Shown: positions 18,555 to 28,129, counted from the first letter of the stretch. The stretch is 64,000 nt of DNA from Oceanimonas baumannii (GCF_002245495.1 NZ_NQJF01000002.1:310001-374000); one strand, 5' to 3'. The notes: generated by a model from the sequence alone, not told the origin. A program made the numbers and translations.

Positions 18555-19316
18555 ATGACACAACCACACGGACTGATCAGTCTGGAACAGGCCCGGGAAC
18601 TGGTGGCACTGCTGGAGCAGGGCGATCAGGCCGGGGCCGATCGTTTTATGACGGATGTCTGCATGCCTCATGCCGACGCCCTGTTGGATCAGGTAGGGCA
18701 GCTGACCCGCCAGTTACACGATTCTCTGCAGGAGTTCCGTAATGATCCCCGTTTACCCGAGCTGGCAGAAACCGATATTCCCGATGCACGCGAACGCCTG
18801 AATTATGTCATTGATATGACCGATAAGGCTGCCAACCGCACCATGGACGCGGTTGAAGCGAGCCTGCCCATTGCCGATCGCCTTAACGATCGCATTCAGC
18901 AGGTGAAGCCGGGCTGGCAGGGATTGATGCGGCGTCAGTTAGAGCTTGGCCAGTTTAAGGAGCTTTGCTACCAGCTGGACGGTTTTCTGCAAAACTCGGA
19001 TCAGGACGCCAATCAGTTGCGGGAGCTGCTCACCGAAATACTGATGGCTCAGGACTACCAGGATCTGACCGGCCAGGTTATTCGCCGGGTGATTACCCTG
19101 GTACAGGAAGTCGAAGCCAAGCTGGTAGAGATTTTATCGGTATTTGGTCGTCTTACCGGTGAGCAACCGGCAACCGGCGGGCAGGTCGTGGTTCAGAATA
19201 ACGATCCAGGCAAGGCCGTTGCAGCCGAGGGGCCCATCATTAATAAAGAACAACGGGATGATGTGGTCTCGGATCAGGATGAAGTGGACGATCTGCTGTC
19301 CAGTCTGGGGTTTTAA
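18555..19316 (+). CDS. cheZ: CheY-P phosphatase CheZ
   Basis: CheZ dimers dephosphorylate CheY-P. The catalytic Asp and Gln are in the conserved segment MAQDYQDLTGQVIRRV near residue 175, within a long helical hairpin. A Gly/Glu-rich tether leads to the C-terminal CheY-binding peptide DEVDDLLSSLGF, nearly identical to that of other CheZ proteins. At 253 residues it is slightly longer than the E. coli protein (214), the difference lying in the helical part and tether. It lies between cheY and cheA. Confidence 0.97.
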   Translation: MTQPHGLISLEQARELVALLEQGDQAGADRFMTDVCMPHADALLDQVGQLTRQLHDSLQEFRNDPRLPELAETDIPDARERLNYVIDMTDKAANRTMDAVEASLPIADRLNDRIQQVKPGWQGLMRRQLELGQFKELCYQLDGFLQNSDQDANQLRELLTEILMAQDYQDLTGQVIRRVITLVQEVEAKLVEILSVFGRLTGEQPATGGQVVVQNNDPGKAVAAEGPIINKEQRDDVVSDQDEVDDLLSSLGF

Positions 19317-19325
19317 GGAGCAAGC

Positions 19326-21356
19326 ATGGGCTTTGAGGTAGACGAGGATATTCTGCAGGACTTTCTGGTGGAAGCATCGGAAATTCTGGAGCAGCTGTCG
19401 GAGCAACTGGTAACCCTGGAGCGTCAGCCCGACGATAAGGATCTGCTGAACGCGATTTTCCGTGGTTTTCATACCGTCAAGGGGGGAGCCGGCTTTTTGT
19501 CTCTCACCGCCCTGGTAGAAACCTGTCATAAAGCGGAAAATGTGTTTGATATTTTGCGCACCGGACAGCGCCGCGTTACTTCCGAGCTGATGGATGTGAT
19601 CTTACGCGCGCTGGATACGGTGAACTCCATGTTCGCAGAAATCCAGAATCGCCAAGAGCCCACGCCGGCCGATCCGGCTCTGCTGGAAGAGCTGAGCTTC
19701 TATTGCCAGCCTGGGCAGGAAGAGAGCGCTGCGCCAGGCAGCGAGCCGGTGGCAGCAACACCGGCCGACATTAATACCATTGAGTCACTGAACGAGCAGG
19801 AATATCAGCAAATGCTCGGTGAGCTCAATACGGAGCAATACAGTGAACAGGTCGGTATTGAAAGCAGCAATAGCGATGATATTACCGACGATGAGTTTGA
19901 AGCCCTGCTCGATCAACTGCATGGTGCCGGCAAACATGGCGGCGTGCCCGAGGCTGAGAGCCCTGCGCCGGCAGCCCCTTCTGCTGCAAGCAGCCAAACT
20001 GGCGACGAGCTGATTGATGATGGCGAGTTTGAAGCCCTGCTCGATCAACTTCATGGTGCCGGTAAAGGACCCACTGTCACTCCTGCACCGGGTGGTGCCG
20101 TGCCCGATGGCAGCAAGCCAGTTATCTCAAGCGCACCGCCGGCGGCTTCCAGGCCTGCGGCCCCTTCTAAACCGGCTGCACCGCCGGCAGACACTACAGT
20201 CCGGGTCGATACCAAAACCCTCGACAGCATCATGAATATGGTGGGTGAGCTGGTGCTGGTACGTAACCGTCTGCTCAGCCTGCAAGCGGGGCACGAAAAT
20301 GAAGAAATCACCAAAGCGGTCACCAATCTGGATGCGGTGACCGGAGACCTGCAGGGCGCGGTGATGAAAACCCGTATGCAGCCCATTAAAAAGGTATTTG
20401 GCCGTTTTCCCCGGGTGGTGCGTGATATTGCCCGGAATATGAAAAAGGAAATCGAGCTGGAAATGGTGGGGGAAGACACTGATCTCGATAAGAACCTGGT
20501 GGAAGCCCTGGCCGACCCGCTGGTGCACCTGGTACGTAACTCCTGTGATCATGGCATCGAATCTCCCGAAGAACGGGAAGCCGCCGGTAAACCCCGTAAG
20601 GGAGTGATCCGGCTGACCGCGTCTCAGGAAGGGGATCATATTCTGCTGGGCATTGAAGACGATGGTGCCGGTATGGATCCGGAAAAGCTCAAGAGCATTG
20701 CCATCAAGCGGGGCATTCTTGATGCCGATGGTGCCGCCCGGATGAGTGACAATGAAGCCTATAACCTGATCTTCGCCCCGGGTTTTTCCACCAAGGTGGA
20801 GATTACCGACGTATCAGGTCGGGGCGTCGGCATGGATGTGGTGAAAACCGGCATCAGCTCGGTAAACGGCTCTATCCTGATCGACTCGGAAAAAGGCAAG
20901 GGTACCAGACTGCAGATAAAGGTGCCGCTGACCCTGGCCATTTTGCCTACCCTGATGGTGGTGGTGGGAGAGCAGACGTTTGCCCTGCCGCTGACCAACG
21001 TCAATGAAATCTTCCACCTGGATTTAACCAGAACCAGCATGGTCGACGGCCAGCTTACCGTGGTGGTGCGCAACCGGGCCATTCCGCTGTTTTACCTGCA
21101 GGACTGGCTGCTGCGTAACGGCAGGCGGGAGCGCAAGGCGCATGGCCATGTGGTGTTGGTGATGATTGGTAATCAACAGGTGGGATTTGTGGTAGATGGC
21201 CTTATCGGCCAGGAAGAAGTGGTGATTAAACCACTGGACCACCTGCTGCATGGCACCCCAGGTATGGCGGGTGCGACTATCACCAGCGATGGCGGTATTG
21301 CCCTTATTCTTGATATTGCAGGCCTGATCAAGGCTTATGCGCGGCGTTACGCCTGA
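19326..21356 (+). CDS. cheA: Chemotaxis histidine kinase CheA, with duplicated linker motif
   Basis: CheA autophosphorylates in response to receptors and passes phosphate to CheY and CheB. P1 (HPt) spans about residues 1-105 with phospho-acceptor His49 ([12 protein letters not shown]). P3 dimerisation begins near residue 291 ([20 protein letters not shown]), P4 kinase has the N box [14 protein letters not shown] and G boxes ([20 protein letters not shown]), and P5 is CheW-like. Residues about 130-290 show no recognisable P2 CheY/CheB-binding domain. They form an acidic, Pro/Ala-rich linker holding two copies of [13 protein letters not shown] (191-203 and 235-247). Total length is 676 residues. 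Confidence 0.97.
   Translation: MGFEVDEDILQDFLVEASEILEQLSEQLVTLERQPDDKDLLNAIFRGFHTVKGGAGFLSLTALVETCHKAENVFDILRTGQRRVTSELMDVILRALDTVNSMFAEIQNRQEPTPADPALLEELSFYCQPGQEESAAPGSEPVAATPADINTIESLNEQEYQQMLGELNTEQYSEQVGIESSNSDDITDDEFEALLDQLHGAGKHGGVPEAESPAPAAPSAASSQTGDELIDDGEFEALLDQLHGAGKGPTVTPAPGGAVPDGSKPVISSAPPAASRPAAPSKPAAPPADTTVRVDTKTLDSIMNMVGELVLVRNRLLSLQAGHENEEITKAVTNLDAVTGDLQGAVMKTRMQPIKKVFGRFPRVVRDIARNMKKEIELEMVGEDTDLDKNLVEALADPLVHLVRNSCDHGIESPEEREAAGKPRKGVIRLTASQEGDHILLGIEDDGAGMDPEKLKSIAIKRGILDADGAARMSDNEAYNLIFAPGFSTKVEITDVSGRGVGMDVVKTGISSVNGSILIDSEKGKGTRLQIKVPLTLAILPTLMVVVGEQTFALPLTNVNEIFHLDLTRTSMVDGQLTVVVRNRAIPLFYLQDWLLRNGRRERKAHGHVVLVMIGNQQVGFVVDGLIGQEEVVIKPLDHLLHGTPGMAGATITSDGGIALILDIAGLIKAYARRYA
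19893..20066 (+). repeat. Near-identical 42-bp direct repeats inside cheA
   Basis: The 42 bases at 19893-19934 and 20025-20066 differ at only two third-codon positions and encode the same [14 protein letters not shown]. The period is 132 bases (44 codons), so the reading frame is kept. The DNA-level identity suggests a recent duplication or gene conversion within the linker. Confidence 0.9.
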
Positions 21357-21384
21357 CGCACCAACAGGGAGCACGATAACAACA

Positions 21385-22512
21385 ATGACTATTCGGGTTC
21401 TGGTGGTTGATGATTCCAGCTTCTTTCGCCGGCGGGTCAGTGAGATCCTCGGGCAGGATCCGCTGCTGGAGGTGGTCGACACGGCTGCCAATGGTAAAGA
21501 AGCCATCGACAAGGTGAAAATCCTGCGGCCGGATGTGATCACCATGGATATCGAAATGCCGGTGATGGATGGTATTACTGCCGTGCGCGAGATCATGAAA
21601 GCCATGCCCACGCCGGTGCTGATGTTTTCATCCCTCACTCACGACGGTGCCCGTGCGACGCTGGAAGCGCTCGACGCCGGTGCCATGGACTTTCTGCCCA
21701 AGCGTTTTGAAGACATTGCCCGCAGCAAGGAAGAAGCGATTGCTCAGCTGCAGCAGCGGGTACGGGCCATTGCCCGCCGGCGGCTGAGAGCGGTTGCGCC
21801 CAGGCCGGCAGCAGCTCCGGTGTCTATGTCAGCACGTCCTGCGACCACCGCTGCACCTGCGCGTTTCAGCCGGGAGCCGACAGTCCCGTTGGCAGCCAGC
21901 GCCGGCGAACGGCGAGCTCCACCCCGGCGCAGTGGCAAAAGTTATCAGCTGCTGGCCATCGGAACATCAACCGGTGGTCCGGTGGCGCTGCAAGCCGTGC
22001 TGACCAAGCTGCCGGCCACGTTTCCTCATCCCATTGTGCTGGTACAGCATATGCCCGGCACCTTTACCACTGCTTTTGCCGCCCGGCTGGACGGACTGTG
22101 CCAGATCCGGGTTAAGGAAGCTCAGGACGGTGATGTTCTTCGCCCGGGGCATGCCTATCTGGCACCGGGTGGCCGGCAAATGATTTTTGAAGGCCGGCCC
22201 GGTGCGGCGCGCCTGCGTATTCTTGATGGTAATGACAAGGTGAATTACAAGCCCTGTGTCGACATCACCTTTGCTTCTGCTGCCAAAGTGTATGGTGGCA
22301 AGGTGCTGGCAGTGGTGCTCACCGGCATGGGTGCCGATGGTCGTGACGGTGCCCGTCTGCTCAAGGAGCAGGGAGGCAGCATCTGGGCACAGGATGAAGA
22401 AACCTGTGTAGTGTATGGGATGCCTCAGGCGGTGGCCAAAGCCGGGATTGCGTCTGAGTCGCTGCCGCTGCCGTTGATCGGCGAGGCCATTGTTAACGAG
22501 ATGGCAGGCTGA
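21385..22512 (+). CDS. cheB: Chemotaxis glutamate methylesterase CheB
   Basis: CheB demethylates receptors when its receiver domain is phosphorylated, giving adaptation. The receiver domain has [14 protein letters not shown] and [14 protein letters not shown] Pro/Ala/Arg-rich linker (about residues 135-185) leads to the esterase domain with the catalytic Ser in [12 protein letters not shown], His in [13 protein letters not shown] and Asp in [15 protein letters not shown]. The start at ATG 21385 gives 375 residues and the standard N-terminus; the open frame upstream overlaps cheA and is not needed. The ribosome site is weak (GGGAG, 13 bases away). Confidence 0.96.
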   Translation: MTIRVLVVDDSSFFRRRVSEILGQDPLLEVVDTAANGKEAIDKVKILRPDVITMDIEMPVMDGITAVREIMKAMPTPVLMFSSLTHDGARATLEALDAGAMDFLPKRFEDIARSKEEAIAQLQQRVRAIARRRLRAVAPRPAAAPVSMSARPATTAAPARFSREPTVPLAASAGERRAPPRRSGKSYQLLAIGTSTGGPVALQAVLTKLPATFPHPIVLVQHMPGTFTTAFAARLDGLCQIRVKEAQDGDVLRPGHAYLAPGGRQMIFEGRPGAARLRILDGNDKVNYKPCVDITFASAAKVYGGKVLAVVLTGMGADGRDGARLLKEQGGSIWAQDEETCVVYGMPQAVAKAGIASESLPLPLIGEAIVNEMAG

Positions 22513-22513
22513 T

Positions 22514-23257
22514 ATGGCGCTGGCCGGTCTGCTGCTTGCGCTTGCCTGTATCGTGCTGGCTCAGTGGTGGCACGGAGGTAGCCTGTCGGTATTGCTGGAC
22601 GGGCCGGCGTTGCTGATTGTGCTGGGCGGCAGTCTGGGGGCGGTATGGCTGCAAACACCCTGGTTCCAGTTTTGTGCTGCACTCAGGGCGCTGGGCAGGG
22701 TACTGACCCCGCCGGTCTGGCCCTTTCAGGAACAATGTTCACGCTTGCTGCGCTGGTCGCATGAGGCGAGACAATCGGGTTTTCTGGCCCTGGAAGGACG
22801 CTTGCACTCCGATAACCTTGATGACTTCACCCGTCAGGGACTGCAATGGCTGGTGGATGGCACCGAGCCGGCCATGATGGAACAGTTGCTGGATAATGAG
22901 CTGGCCCGTATTGAAGAGCAGAAAGAACTGGAAGCCCGTGTGTTTGAGGCCATGGGCGGTTACAGCCCGACCATTGGCATTATTGGTGCCGTGCTGGGGC
23001 TGATTCAGGCGATGTCGCACCTGGATGATCCTGCCCGCCTCGGCAGCGGTATTGCCGTGGCCTTTGTGGCCACCCTTTACGGGGTGGGGCTGGCCAACCT
23101 GTTGTTATTGCCATTGGCCAACCGGTTGCGGGCTATCTGCCGGCTCGAGCTGCGCTATCGGGAGCTGACTGCCATCGGCCTGCTGGCCATCGCCCGTGGA
23201 GAAGGCAGCTTGTCGGTCAGCCGCCAGCTTAATCAGTTTCAGGGAGGCAGACATTGA
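22514..23257 (+). CDS. motC: Flagellar stator protein MotC (MotA/PomA family)
   Basis: MotC is the MotA-type subunit of a second stator, forming the ion channel with MotD. The 247 residues begin MALAGLLLALACIVLAQWW and contain four membrane helices. They also hold the cytoplasmic charged loop that contacts FliG (about residues 70-145) and the conserved MGGYSPTIGIIGAVLGLIQAM around residue 150. I use ATG 22514, one base after the cheB stop; a TTG at 22490 inside cheB is in frame but unlikely. Gene order cheB-motC-motD is as in Pseudomonas. Confidence 0.93.
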   Translation: MALAGLLLALACIVLAQWWHGGSLSVLLDGPALLIVLGGSLGAVWLQTPWFQFCAALRALGRVLTPPVWPFQEQCSRLLRWSHEARQSGFLALEGRLHSDNLDDFTRQGLQWLVDGTEPAMMEQLLDNELARIEEQKELEARVFEAMGGYSPTIGIIGAVLGLIQAMSHLDDPARLGSGIAVAFVATLYGVGLANLLLLPLANRLRAICRLELRYRELTAIGLLAIARGEGSLSVSRQLNQFQGGRH

Positions 23258-24099
23258 TTAAACGCCGTTCACTGATGCCGGCCAGCCGGGATCAGCATAC
23301 CGAGCGCTGGCTTGTCTCTTATGCCGATTACATGACCCTGGCTTTTGCACTGTTTGTGGTGCTGTATGCGGTGCATGCGTCCCGTACTGAATTGCGTCAG
23401 CCGGTGATGGAGGGCGTGCAGCAGGCGTTGGGCCAGCTAGGGGCCCGGCCGGAGATGAATGGTGCCATGGAATATGAAGGCCAGCCGGCACTGCCGGCCA
23501 GCGATGTTCTGGCGGCCACCAGCAGTGCGAATAGCCTGCATCAGCTGAAATTGGAGCTGGGCGAAAAACTGGCCCCGCTTACCAAACGGCAGCTGGCAAG
23601 CATAGAGCAGGGTGATCACGAACTGGTGCTGACGCTGGATGGCAGTCTGCTGTTTGCCGAAGGCAGTGCACTGCTTGGCGGTAACAGTGAGGCGGTGTTT
23701 AGCGCCCTGATACCCTTGCTTATTCAGGACACCCACTTTATTCATGTCCGGGGTTTTACCGATAATATAGCCGTCAGCAACGAATTGTATGCATCCAACT
23801 GGCAGCTGTCTGCTGAGCGAGCCAGGGCAGTACTGGAACAGCTGGAGCAGCGTGGAGTAGCCCCACAGCGGCTGCGGCTCGAGGCTTACGGACAATACCG
23901 GCCAGTGGCTACCGAACAACGCAGGGAAGCGGGGCGTGGGCCCCAGCGGCGGGTGGAAATTGCCATTGCGGCCAGCCGCTGGCAGCCCCCTTTGCCACCA
24001 CCGGCGCGGCCTCCCGAGCCGGAGCAAAAAGAAGGCATTCAGATTTATGAGCTGCCGGGAGGCGGCATTCGCATTACCAACGACAGGATAAGGCAGTGA
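23254..24099 (+). CDS. motD: Flagellar stator protein MotD (MotB/OmpA family, TTG start)
   Basis: MotD is the partner of MotC and fixes the stator to peptidoglycan. One membrane helix (residues about 23-40) carries the proton-binding Asp25 in SYADYMTLAFALFVVLY. The C-terminal OmpA-like domain is complete (IHVRGFTDN, LSAERARAVLEQL, LEAYGQYRPV). TTG 23254 overlaps the motC stop and has AGGGAGG six bases before it, so it is the likely start. Its last 30 or so residues (PPEPEQKEGIQIYELPGGGI) form a Pro-rich tail. Total 281 residues. Confidence 0.93.
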   Translation: MIKRRSLMPASRDQHTERWLVSYADYMTLAFALFVVLYAVHASRTELRQPVMEGVQQALGQLGARPEMNGAMEYEGQPALPASDVLAATSSANSLHQLKLELGEKLAPLTKRQLASIEQGDHELVLTLDGSLLFAEGSALLGGNSEAVFSALIPLLIQDTHFIHVRGFTDNIAVSNELYASNWQLSAERARAVLEQLEQRGVAPQRLRLEAYGQYRPVATEQRREAGRGPQRRVEIAIAASRWQPPLPPPARPPEPEQKEGIQIYELPGGGIRITNDRIRQ

Positions 24100-24878
24100 T
24101 AGTCTGGACCGTAGCAAATCAAAAAGGCGGTGTTGGAAAAACCACCTCAGTGGTGGCGCTGGCGGGCCTGTTGGCGCAGCGCAACAAACGGGTGCTGTTG
24201 ATCGACACGGATCCCCACGGCTCACTGACCGCCTATCTGGACTACAACTCGGATGCGCTGCAGGGCACCTTGTTTGACTTGTTTCAGGCCGGGGCAGGGC
24301 GAGCTGAGTTTGACCGGGTAGCACTGCAGACCCGGTTTGAGGGCATCACCTTGCTGCCTGCGTCCATTTCCCTGGCCACACTGGAGCGTACTTCCAGCAG
24401 CCGGGAAGGGATGGGGCTGGTACTGAAACGGCTGCTGGCCGAAGTAAAGCACGACTTTGATGTGGCCATTATCGACTGCCCGCCGGTGCTGGGGGTGATG
24501 ATGGTAAACGCCCTGGCGGCCTGCGATCGTATTCTGGTGCCGGTTCAGACCGAATTTCTGGCGCTCAAGGGGCTGGAGCGCATGGTCAGTACCTTTAAGC
24601 TGATGCATAAGGCCCGCAAAGACGGATTTAATTACACCGTGGTACCAACCATGTATGATCAGCGCACCCGGGCCTCTGTACAGAGCCTTGAAAGCCTGAA
24701 AGAGCAGTATGGCGATCGCGTCTGGCCGGCGGTGGTACCGGTAGATACCAAATTTCGTGATGCCAGCTTGCGCCATGAACCACCGTCTTACTATGCCAAG
24801 GGCAGCCGGGGTGTGTATGCCTATCAGACCCTGCTGCGCTATTTGTGGCGTCTCGACGGAGGAGACCAGCCGTTATGA
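24096..24878 (+). CDS. parC: Chemotaxis-cluster ParA ATPase ParC (GTG start)
   Basis: This is a Soj/ParA-type ATPase. In Vibrio the homologue in the same position, ParC, places chemotaxis arrays at the old pole and hands them on at division. The deviant P-loop KGGVGKTTSVV is at residues 8-18, followed by LLIDTDPHGSL and the Walker B-like VAIIDCPPVLGV. GTG 24096 overlaps the motD stop; 260 residues is the normal length. It is followed by parP and cheW, so the role in array placement rather than plasmid or chromosome partition is well supported by context. The symbol parC here does not mean topoisomerase IV. Confidence 0.9.
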   Translation: MIVWTVANQKGGVGKTTSVVALAGLLAQRNKRVLLIDTDPHGSLTAYLDYNSDALQGTLFDLFQAGAGRAEFDRVALQTRFEGITLLPASISLATLERTSSSREGMGLVLKRLLAEVKHDFDVAIIDCPPVLGVMMVNALAACDRILVPVQTEFLALKGLERMVSTFKLMHKARKDGFNYTVVPTMYDQRTRASVQSLESLKEQYGDRVWPAVVPVDTKFRDASLRHEPPSYYAKGSRGVYAYQTLLRYLWRLDGGDQPL

Positions 24879-25627
24879 ATCAACGTCAGTTTGCGGCTCT
24901 CGACGATTACTTCGATGCCCTGTTGGAAGAACATGAGCCGCAGCCCGCACCTGAGGTTGCGCCGGTGGCTTACGCCGATCCACAGGAAGATGAACGTCGC
25001 CGGGCGTTGGAGTCATTGCTGGCTACCGTCGCCGAGCTGAAAGAAGAAGCGGCTGCCGAGCCGTTGGCGCCGCTCAGTGAACCGGAATTAAAGGCGATGT
25101 CCGACGAGGTGCCGTCGCCCATACCGGAGGTCACAGCGGCCCCTCTGCCCGCACCGGATAAGGCACCGGCCTGGCGCAATATGGAAACAGAAGCGCATTT
25201 TCAGGCGCTGTTTTTTGAAGTGGCCGGCATGACCTTTGCCGTACCGCTTACACACCTGGGAGGCATTTATCAGCTGACCAGGCTCACCAGCCTGTTTGGT
25301 AAGCCGGCCTGGTTTGCCGGTATCATGACCGAACGGGAACGCCAGCTCAGTGTGGTAGACACGGCGCGCTGGGCCATGCCCGGGCATATTCAGGATGAAG
25401 AATATCAGTATGTGGTCACCCTGGGCGAAAGCCACTGGGGGCTGTCCTGTCATCAGCTGAAAGGCACCTCCCTGCTCAGCCGGGAGCAGGTGAAATGGCG
25501 GACCACACCCGGCTCCCGGCCCTGGCTGGCAGGAATGGTAAAAGAAAAAATGTGTGCTCTGCTGCATGTGGATGCGTTGATCGCGCTGCTGGAGCAAGGT
25601 AAAAATATCGACGGACATCGGGTCTGA
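24875..25627 (+). CDS. parP: Array-localisation coupling protein ParP (CheW-like)
   Basis: ParP links ParC to the chemotaxis array. The C-terminal half (from about residue 105) is a CheW-like domain: ALFFEVAGMTFAVPLTHLGG, then GIMTERERQLSVVDTARW. The N-terminal 100 residues are acidic and Pro/Ala-rich, the part that in Vibrio binds ParC, and open with FAALDDYFDALLEE. ATG 24875 overlaps the parC stop, with GGAGGAG about ten bases upstream. It is 250 residues long. The function is inferred from synteny and domain layout. Confidence 0.87.
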   Translation: MNQRQFAALDDYFDALLEEHEPQPAPEVAPVAYADPQEDERRRALESLLATVAELKEEAAAEPLAPLSEPELKAMSDEVPSPIPEVTAAPLPAPDKAPAWRNMETEAHFQALFFEVAGMTFAVPLTHLGGIYQLTRLTSLFGKPAWFAGIMTERERQLSVVDTARWAMPGHIQDEEYQYVVTLGESHWGLSCHQLKGTSLLSREQVKWRTTPGSRPWLAGMVKEKMCALLHVDALIALLEQGKNIDGHRV

Positions 25628-25646
25628 GAGAAATAAGGATGCGTGT

Positions 25647-26135
25647 ATGAGCAATCATCGCAATGTGGCGGAAAGTCTGGCCGAAAACGAAGTCCTGCAG
25701 TGGGTTACCTTTCGTCTGGATAACGAAACCTATGGTATCAATGTGATGCAGGTGCAGGAGGTATTGCGCTACAGCGATATTGCTCCGGTTCCCGGTGCGC
25801 CGGACTATGTGCTGGGGATTATTAACCTGCGTGGCAATGTGGTTACCGTGCTCGACACCCGTCTGCGTTTTGGCCTGCCGAGTGTAGAGGTGACCGACAA
25901 TACCCGTATTGTGATCATTGAGGCAGAAAAGCAGGTGGTCGGTATTCTGGTCGACAGCGTGGCCGAAGTGGTTTATCTGAAGTCGTCGGAAATAGAAAGC
26001 GCACCCAATGTCGGCACCAGTGAAAGCGCCCGCTTTATTCAGGGCGTGTGCAACCGGGAAAACGAACTGCTGATCCTGGTGGATCTTGATAAGCTGCTCT
26101 CCGATGATGAGTGGGAAGAGCTGAGCCAGCTTTAA
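25647..26135 (+). CDS. cheW: Chemotaxis coupling protein CheW
   Basis: CheW links receptors to CheA. The 162 residues carry the full CheW fold: LQWVTFRLDNETYGINVMQV, then VPGAPDYVLGIINLRGNVV and TRIVIIEAEKQVVGILVDSV. AAGGA about eight bases upstream supports ATG 25647. It lies 19 bases after parP and its stop shares a base with the DUF2802 start. Confidence 0.97.
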   Translation: MSNHRNVAESLAENEVLQWVTFRLDNETYGINVMQVQEVLRYSDIAPVPGAPDYVLGIINLRGNVVTVLDTRLRFGLPSVEVTDNTRIVIIEAEKQVVGILVDSVAEVVYLKSSEIESAPNVGTSESARFIQGVCNRENELLILVDLDKLLSDDEWEELSQL

Positions 26136-26539
26136 TGATCAGTGAAACCGCCTTGCTTTTGGCGTTACTGGCGTTGGTGATGGCGCTGGCCGCCATAGGG
26201 ATTGCCTGGATGATGTGGCGGCGCAGCCAGCGCAAGCTTGAGGCCATGAGCACCCTGATGCGAGAGCTGGCCCGTAACCGGGACAGCTACCGCAAACAAC
26301 TGGAAGAGCTGCAGACGGCCAATATCGGCATGGGCAAAAAGCTGAATGAGCTGGGCCGCTATCTGGCCGCGCTGCGCGAACAACAGCAGGAGCTGGCGCT
26401 CAAGGATCCCCAGAGCAAGCTTTACAGCCGGGCTGCCCGCATGGTTCAGCTGGGTGCCGATATTGAAGAAATCATGGCCGAATGTGACATGCCCAGAGCT
26501 GAAGCCGAGCTGTTGTTGTCGCTGCATCGTCGGCGCTAA
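26135..26539 (+). CDS. DUF2802 membrane-anchored coiled-coil protein
   Basis: This protein of 134 residues closes the chemotaxis cluster. It has one N-terminal membrane helix (ETALLLALLALVMALAAIGI), a charged coiled coil (residues about 30-90, with KLEAMSTLMRELARNRDSYR) and a short C-terminal helix-turn-helix-like end (EIMAECDMPRAEAELLLSLH). DUF2802 proteins are found at this position in polar flagellates; their function is not established. I use ATG 26135 overlapping the cheW stop, not the earlier in-frame start inside cheW. Confidence 0.8.
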   Translation: MISETALLLALLALVMALAAIGIAWMMWRRSQRKLEAMSTLMRELARNRDSYRKQLEELQTANIGMGKKLNELGRYLAALREQQQELALKDPQSKLYSRAARMVQLGADIEEIMAECDMPRAEAELLLSLHRRR

Positions 26540-26662
26540 CCCCTGAACTGTTCCCATTGACGCAGGTTGGCGATGAGCGCAGCGAATCCTGACCTGCTTC
26601 TTTTCGCTATTTTTGTCCCAGCGCAATAAACTTCCTGTAATTCTGCCTTATGGCCCCAAGGG

Positions 26663-26693
26663 GCAAGTCTGTACCGGCACCTTGTGCTAGACT
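26663..26693 (+). promoter_or_regulatory. Possible promoter of the ccm operon
   Basis: TGCTAGACT at 26685-26693 looks like an extended -10 box, 33 bases before the ccmA ATG. The matching -35 is poor. The 186-base gap 26540-26725 between the DUF2802 gene and ccmA has no gene and no convincing terminator, so read-through from the chemotaxis genes is also possible. Confidence 0.35.
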
Positions 26694-26725
26694 GGCGGCC
26701 ATTTTTTAACGGCCGAACTCTTACT

Positions 26726-27358
26726 ATGCTTGAAGCCAACGCTCTGACCTGCGTTCGCGAAGAACGCACTCTGTTCAGTGAGCTGTCTCTTTCTGTTGCT
26801 CCCGGTGAGCTGGTGCAGGTTGCCGGACCCAATGGGGCTGGCAAAACCAGCTTGTTGCGTCTGCTGGCAGGCTTGTCCCGGCCTTATGAAGGCAATGTAA
26901 GCTGGCAGGGAGAGAATATTGAGCACTGTCGTGACAGCTTCCACCAGGAATTATTCTATCTCGGCCATCAGGCCGGCATTAAGCACGAGCTCTCTGCCTA
27001 TGAGAATCTGGCCTTTTTTCGCCGCATGCACCATCAGGGCAGCAATGCCAATCTGTGGGAAGTGCTGGCTCAGGTCGGGCTGGCCGGTCTGGAAGATCAA
27101 TATGCCGGTCAGCTTTCCGCCGGGCAGAAGCGCCGGGTGGCACTGGCTCGTTTATGGCTGGGTGGACCCAAGCTCTGGATCCTCGATGAACCCTTTACCG
27201 CCATCGACAAACATGGGGTAAAAGTGCTGGAGCGGTTGTTTCTGGAGCACACTGATGCGGGGGGGATGGTGCTGATCACCACTCACCAGGATCTTAATCT
27301 GTGCGCCGACCGGGCACGAGTTCTTCATCTCACGTCATCCCGCGAGGACGCCCAATGA
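26726..27358 (+). CDS. ccmA: Cytochrome c maturation ATP-binding protein CcmA
   Basis: CcmA is the ATPase of the CcmABCD complex that releases haem-loaded CcmE. The P-loop [17 protein letters not shown] is near residue 35, the ABC signature [14 protein letters not shown] near residue 135, and Walker B LWILDEP follows. ATG 26726 gives 210 residues, the family length; an earlier in-frame start would add residues unlike any CcmA. The stop overlaps the ccmB start, opening a nine-gene ccm operon. Confidence 0.96.
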   Translation: MLEANALTCVREERTLFSELSLSVAPGELVQVAGPNGAGKTSLLRLLAGLSRPYEGNVSWQGENIEHCRDSFHQELFYLGHQAGIKHELSAYENLAFFRRMHHQGSNANLWEVLAQVGLAGLEDQYAGQLSAGQKRRVALARLWLGGPKLWILDEPFTAIDKHGVKVLERLFLEHTDAGGMVLITTHQDLNLCADRARVLHLTSSREDAQ

Positions 27359-28023
27359 TGCATTCTTTCGCCGGTGTGGTGCGCCGGGAGCTGGTCAGCG
27401 CCCTGCGCCGGCGCGCCGATATTCTAAATCCGCTGTGGTTTTTCGTCATCGTGATTACCCTGTTTCCTCTGGGCGTGGGGCCCGAGCCGGCGCTGCTGGC
27501 GCGTATTGCCCCCGGTATCGTGTGGGTGGCGGCGCTGTTGGCGTCGTTGCTGGCGCTGGAACGGCTGTTTCGCGATGACTATATTGACGGCACTCTGGAA
27601 CAAATGATGCTGATGCCCTGCCCGTTAGGGGTTGTGGTGCTGGCCAAGGTGCTGGCGCACTGGCTGCTGACCGGGTTACCGTTATTGCTGTTGTCACCGC
27701 TGGTGGCGGTGTTGCTCAGCATGGATATGAACGGTTTTCTGGGGATGTTCTGGACGCTGTTGCTCGGGACACCGATTCTCAGCCTGCTGGGAGCGATTGG
27801 AGTGGCACTGACCGTTGGCATTGGCAAGGGGGGGGTGCTGCTCAGTCTGTTGACACTGCCGCTGTATATTCCCGTGCTTATCTTTGCGACTTCCGCGATT
27901 GAAACTGCGGGGCTTGGCTTGCCCTATAGTGGTCAGCTGGCCATTTTGGGGGCCATGCTGGCGGGCAGTGTGACGCTGGCACCTTTTGCCATTGCAGCGG
28001 CGCTGCGGGTTAGCGTGAATTAG
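27355..28023 (+). CDS. ccmB: Haem exporter subunit CcmB
   Basis: CcmB is the membrane partner of CcmA. The 222 residues from ATG 27355 ([20 protein letters not shown]) form six membrane helices, and the conserved [18 protein letters not shown] lies between the second and third. The open frame upstream of 27355 overlaps ccmA and is not used. A 106-base gap follows before ccmC, with a small GGGTTA/TAACCC stem at 28075-28089 but no clear promoter. Confidence 0.95.
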   Translation: MMHSFAGVVRRELVSALRRRADILNPLWFFVIVITLFPLGVGPEPALLARIAPGIVWVAALLASLLALERLFRDDYIDGTLEQMMLMPCPLGVVVLAKVLAHWLLTGLPLLLLSPLVAVLLSMDMNGFLGMFWTLLLGTPILSLLGAIGVALTVGIGKGGVLLSLLTLPLYIPVLIFATSAIETAGLGLPYSGQLAILGAMLAGSVTLAPFAIAAALRVSVN

Positions 28024-28129
28024 GGTCATTTGAGCCGTTAAAGATCGGCAAAAATTTTTAAACAGAGCGGATTTGGGTTATCTTAACCCCGCCCAAAAAT
28101 ACGTAGTATATAAAAGGTCTTTGAGCAAG

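Noticed and set aside
28073-28129. Earlier start for CcmC within the ccmB-ccmC gap
   Set aside because: The added residues are unlike the family N-terminus, which matches ATG 28130.
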